Assembly: GCA_031411495.1 (NCBI GenBank)
Contig: JANOBD010000201.1
Coordinates: 1 to 5,772, forward strand
DNA from: JANOBD01 sp031411495
GTDB lineage: Bacteria > Planctomycetota > Phycisphaerae > Tepidisphaerales > Tepidisphaeraceae
Direction: 5' to 3'
DNA: 5,772 nucleotides
Made by a program: the position numbers and the translations under genes
Shown here: in pieces, positions 4,031 through 5,772 of the stretch
Numbering within the stretch: the stretch's first letter is position 1
How the letters are laid out: every line of letters begins with the position of its first letter
The notes under the pieces: model-generated
The model's input: the letters and a program-made list of their open reading frames with translations, nothing else
What the model was told of the DNA's origin: nothing
The model's database searches: none

Positions 4031-5772
4031 AACCCAAACCGAAACTCTCGCGTTCGATGCCCCGATTGTTCTCACGGCCGCGGGCAAAGTCCCGACGTTC
4101 GAAATGCTGGCCTATAACGGGGGCTTAATGCGGCCGTCTTTGAACGGAAAACCCGTTATCGCCGTCGTCGACCTGGCTGGAATGACGACGCCATCCCAGC
4201 AGGTGCCGCTGCTGGCGATGCACGACATAAGCCGACCCGTCGGGCATACCGAGAACATCACCAATGACGGCCAGAAACTCACCGCCTCGGGCGTCGTGTC
4301 GCAAGTCGGACGCGATGCGCTCGAAGTGGTTCAAGCCGCAAAACAGAATTACCCCTGGCAGGCGAGCATCGGTCTACAGATCGACTCATCGAATCTCGTC
4401 GCGCGGGACAAGTCCGTACAGGTGAACGGCCGAACGATCGCCGGCCCGTTCATCCTCGTTTCGCGATCGACATTGTTAGAGATCAGCCTCGTCACCATTG
4501 GCGGCGATGCTGAAACCAAAGTCACACTCGCCGCGCATGCGGCCAAAGGAAATCAAATGGCTACTCCCGGACAATTCGAAACGTCTCACGAACTGCTCGG
4601 TCCGACCGACGCGGAAATCAAACGCATCGCGACGATCGAGAATCTCCACGCGACCTACGCCAACGTGCCGACGGAAACGCGTACCAACATCATCGAAACC
4701 GCCATCGCCAGCGGCGCGGATCCAAAGGCGGCAGAAGTGCAGTTGCTGCGGGCGTCGCGCCCCAAGGCGCCGGCCGCGCTCATCCGCCCGTCGGCAAGCT
4801 CCTACCTCACCGGCGGGAATGGCGTCGAAATCCTCACGGCCGGCCTGATGGGCAAAATCGGGCTCGGGCAACTTGCCGAGAAGTCCTACGGCCCGCAAAT
4901 CCTCGAAGCGTCGGACCGCTACAAGAACGCGCACCTGCTGGACATCTGCCGCGCGTGCCTCCACATGGAAGGCATCGAACCGCCGATCGGAAAGATGGAG
5001 ATGCTCCGCGCCGCATTCTCGACGCGCAGCCTGGCCGATACGCTTTCCAACGTGGCCGGCAAGAGTGTGTGGGCCGGATACAACGAAACCCCGGCGACGT
5101 GGCGCAGCTTCGCGCTGATCGGCGAAAGTCCAAACTTCAAAGTGCAAACCAACGTCCGAACGAACCTCAATCAGCAGCTCGAGGAAGTGCCGGCCGAAGG
5201 TCTCATCCCGCACGGCGATTTGACGGATGAGAAATACACCTGGAGTCTCGCGACGTTCGGCAAGCAGATCGCGCTGTCGCGGCAGGATGTCATCAACGAC
5301 GACCTGGGCGTCTTCGACAACCTCGGGCGAGGCCTGGGCCGCATGGCGATGCGCAGCGTCAACGACAACGTCTACACCACGTTGCTCGGCAATGCCGGCA
5401 GTTTCTTCCACACCAATAACGCCAACCTGATCACATCATCGCTCGGCATCACCGGTTTGTCGGCCGCGATCCAAACTTTGATGAAACAGCGCGACGCGGA
5501 CAACAACGACCTCGATATCCGGCCCGCCGTGTTGCTGGTTCCGCCCGAACTTGCGGACGCGGGCAAGCAACTGCTCAACACCGAGCAGCTGCAATACCTC
5601 GTGTCGGACGCGGGCGCTCCGGCGTCGGCCACCGCCTACCCGACCGGCAACGCGCATCGCAACGTCGTGCGACTGGAAATCGAACCGCGTCTCTCGAATA
5701 CGGCGAAGTTCACCAACGCCGACGTGAACAACTGGTATCTGATGGGTTCGCCGGCCGACGAAAGCGGGCGCG
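4023..5772 (+). CDS. Fused HK97-type prohead serine protease and Mu gpT-like major capsid protein (3' end outside the window)
   Basis: One uninterrupted frame of 583 visible codons runs off the right edge. Residues ~25-170 resemble the S78/HK97 prohead protease. The likely catalytic His is in VPLLAMHDISRPVGH (61-75, H67), the conserved block WQASIGLQID is at 112-121, and the likely catalytic Ser is in LLEISLVTIGGDAE (151-164, S155). Residues ~179-260 are a linker or scaffold-like segment (TDAEIKRIATIE, IIETAIASGADPKAAEVQLL). From ~265 on the sequence resembles Mu gpT-type capsid proteins, including WSLATFGKQIALSRQDVINDDLGVF (~407-431), then NDNVYTTLLGNAGSFF and PAVLLVPPEL. It would form the shell, with the protease maturing it during assembly. 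The start ATG 4023 has GGAG (4009-4012) 10 bases upstream and overlaps the preceding stop. An internal start at 4557 could release the capsid part separately. The capsid region probably lacks roughly its last quarter to third. Confidence 0.87.
   Translation, partial: MLETQTETLAFDAPIVLTAAGKVPTFEMLAYNGGLMRPSLNGKPVIAVVDLAGMTTPSQQVPLLAMHDISRPVGHTENITNDGQKLTASGVVSQVGRDALEVVQAAKQNYPWQASIGLQIDSSNLVARDKSVQVNGRTIAGPFILVSRSTLLEISLVTIGGDAETKVTLAAHAAKGNQMATPGQFETSHELLGPTDAEIKRIATIENLHATYANVPTETRTNIIETAIASGADPKAAEVQLLRASRPKAPAALIRPSASSYLTGGNGVEILTAGLMGKIGLGQLAEKSYGPQILEASDRYKNAHLLDICRACLHMEGIEPPIGKMEMLRAAFSTRSLADTLSNVAGKSVWAGYNETPATWRSFALIGESPNFKVQTNVRTNLNQQLEEVPAEGLIPHGDLTDEKYTWSLATFGKQIALSRQDVINDDLGVFDNLGRGLGRMAMRSVNDNVYTTLLGNAGSFFHTNNANLITSSLGITGLSAAIQTLMKQRDADNNDLDIRPAVLLVPPELADAGKQLLNTEQLQYLVSDAGAPASATAYPTGNAHRNVVRLEIEPRLSNTAKFTNADVNNWYLMGSPADESGR
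4546..4559 (+). promoter_or_regulatory. Internal ribosome binding site and start codon at the protease/capsid junction
   Basis: AAGGA (4546-4550) lies 6 bases before an in-frame ATG (4557-4559, Met179). This is exactly where the protease domain ends and a new N-terminus-like sequence MATPGQFETSHELL begins. Translation from here would yield linker plus capsid protein without the protease. The match and spacing compare well with the other start sites in the window. Nested starts that express the scaffold part alone are known in lambda C/Nu3 and Mu I/Z. Whether this one is used is inferred. Confidence 0.55.

Noticed and set aside
3661..4128. Alternative + strand frame across the winged-helix gene and the start of the protease
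   Set aside because: The product is Arg/Ser/Pro-rich and runs across the boundary of two better-supported genes, typical of a shadow frame.
4476..5411. A 311-codon open frame on the - strand opposite the protease-capsid gene
   Set aside because: It lies wholly antisense to a recognisable capsid protein and its translation is rich in R, D, A and V with no domain pattern. Long antisense frames are common in GC-rich genes with strong third-position bias.

Overview
The window reads as part of an integrated mobile element (prophage or phage satellite) in a GC-rich bacterium, most likely a member of the Planctomycetota. The taxonomic hint comes from the gene at 573-806, whose product closely resembles the DUF1580 family, which I know mainly from Rhodopirellula and its relatives. 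The other evidence is phage-type: a primase-helicase with a RecA/RepA-like ATPase domain, and an HK97-type prohead protease joined to a major capsid protein. All convincing genes lie on the + strand and most overlap or sit very close together.

Layout. (1) 3-509: the C-terminal part of an unrecognised helical, highly charged protein that enters from the left edge. (2) 510-572: a short gap ending in a perfect 9-bp inverted repeat whose right arm runs into the next start codon. (3) 573-806: a small DUF1580/excisionase-like DNA-binding protein. (4) 807-875: a gap holding a second hairpin. (5) 876-1022: a 48-residue protein with a strong ribosome binding site, coupled by an ATGA overlap to (6) 1019-2989, a 656-residue primase-helicase. 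(7) 2982-3299: a small protein whose first half is encoded by two oppositely oriented arms of 9-bp repeats, a candidate iteron/origin. (8) 3289-3534: a small helical protein. (9) 3535-3679: a more AT-rich gap that probably marks the switch to a new transcription unit. (10) 3680-4030: a MarR-like winged-helix protein. (11) 4023 to the right edge: one continuous frame encoding a serine prohead protease followed by a Mu gpT/HK97-like major capsid protein, with a good internal ribosome binding site and ATG at the junction.

How the parts may work together (inference). The DUF1580 protein would act as regulator or excisionase, and the primase-helicase would replicate the excised element from the adjacent repeats. 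The MarR-like protein would regulate or accompany the head gene. The protease-capsid gene would make a processed HK97-type shell. No portal, terminase or head-scaffold gene lies between the replication and capsid genes. The order of small DNA-binding regulator, then primase-helicase, then head gene recalls capsid-encoding phage satellites (PICI-like elements), but a complete phage with its packaging genes elsewhere is equally compatible.
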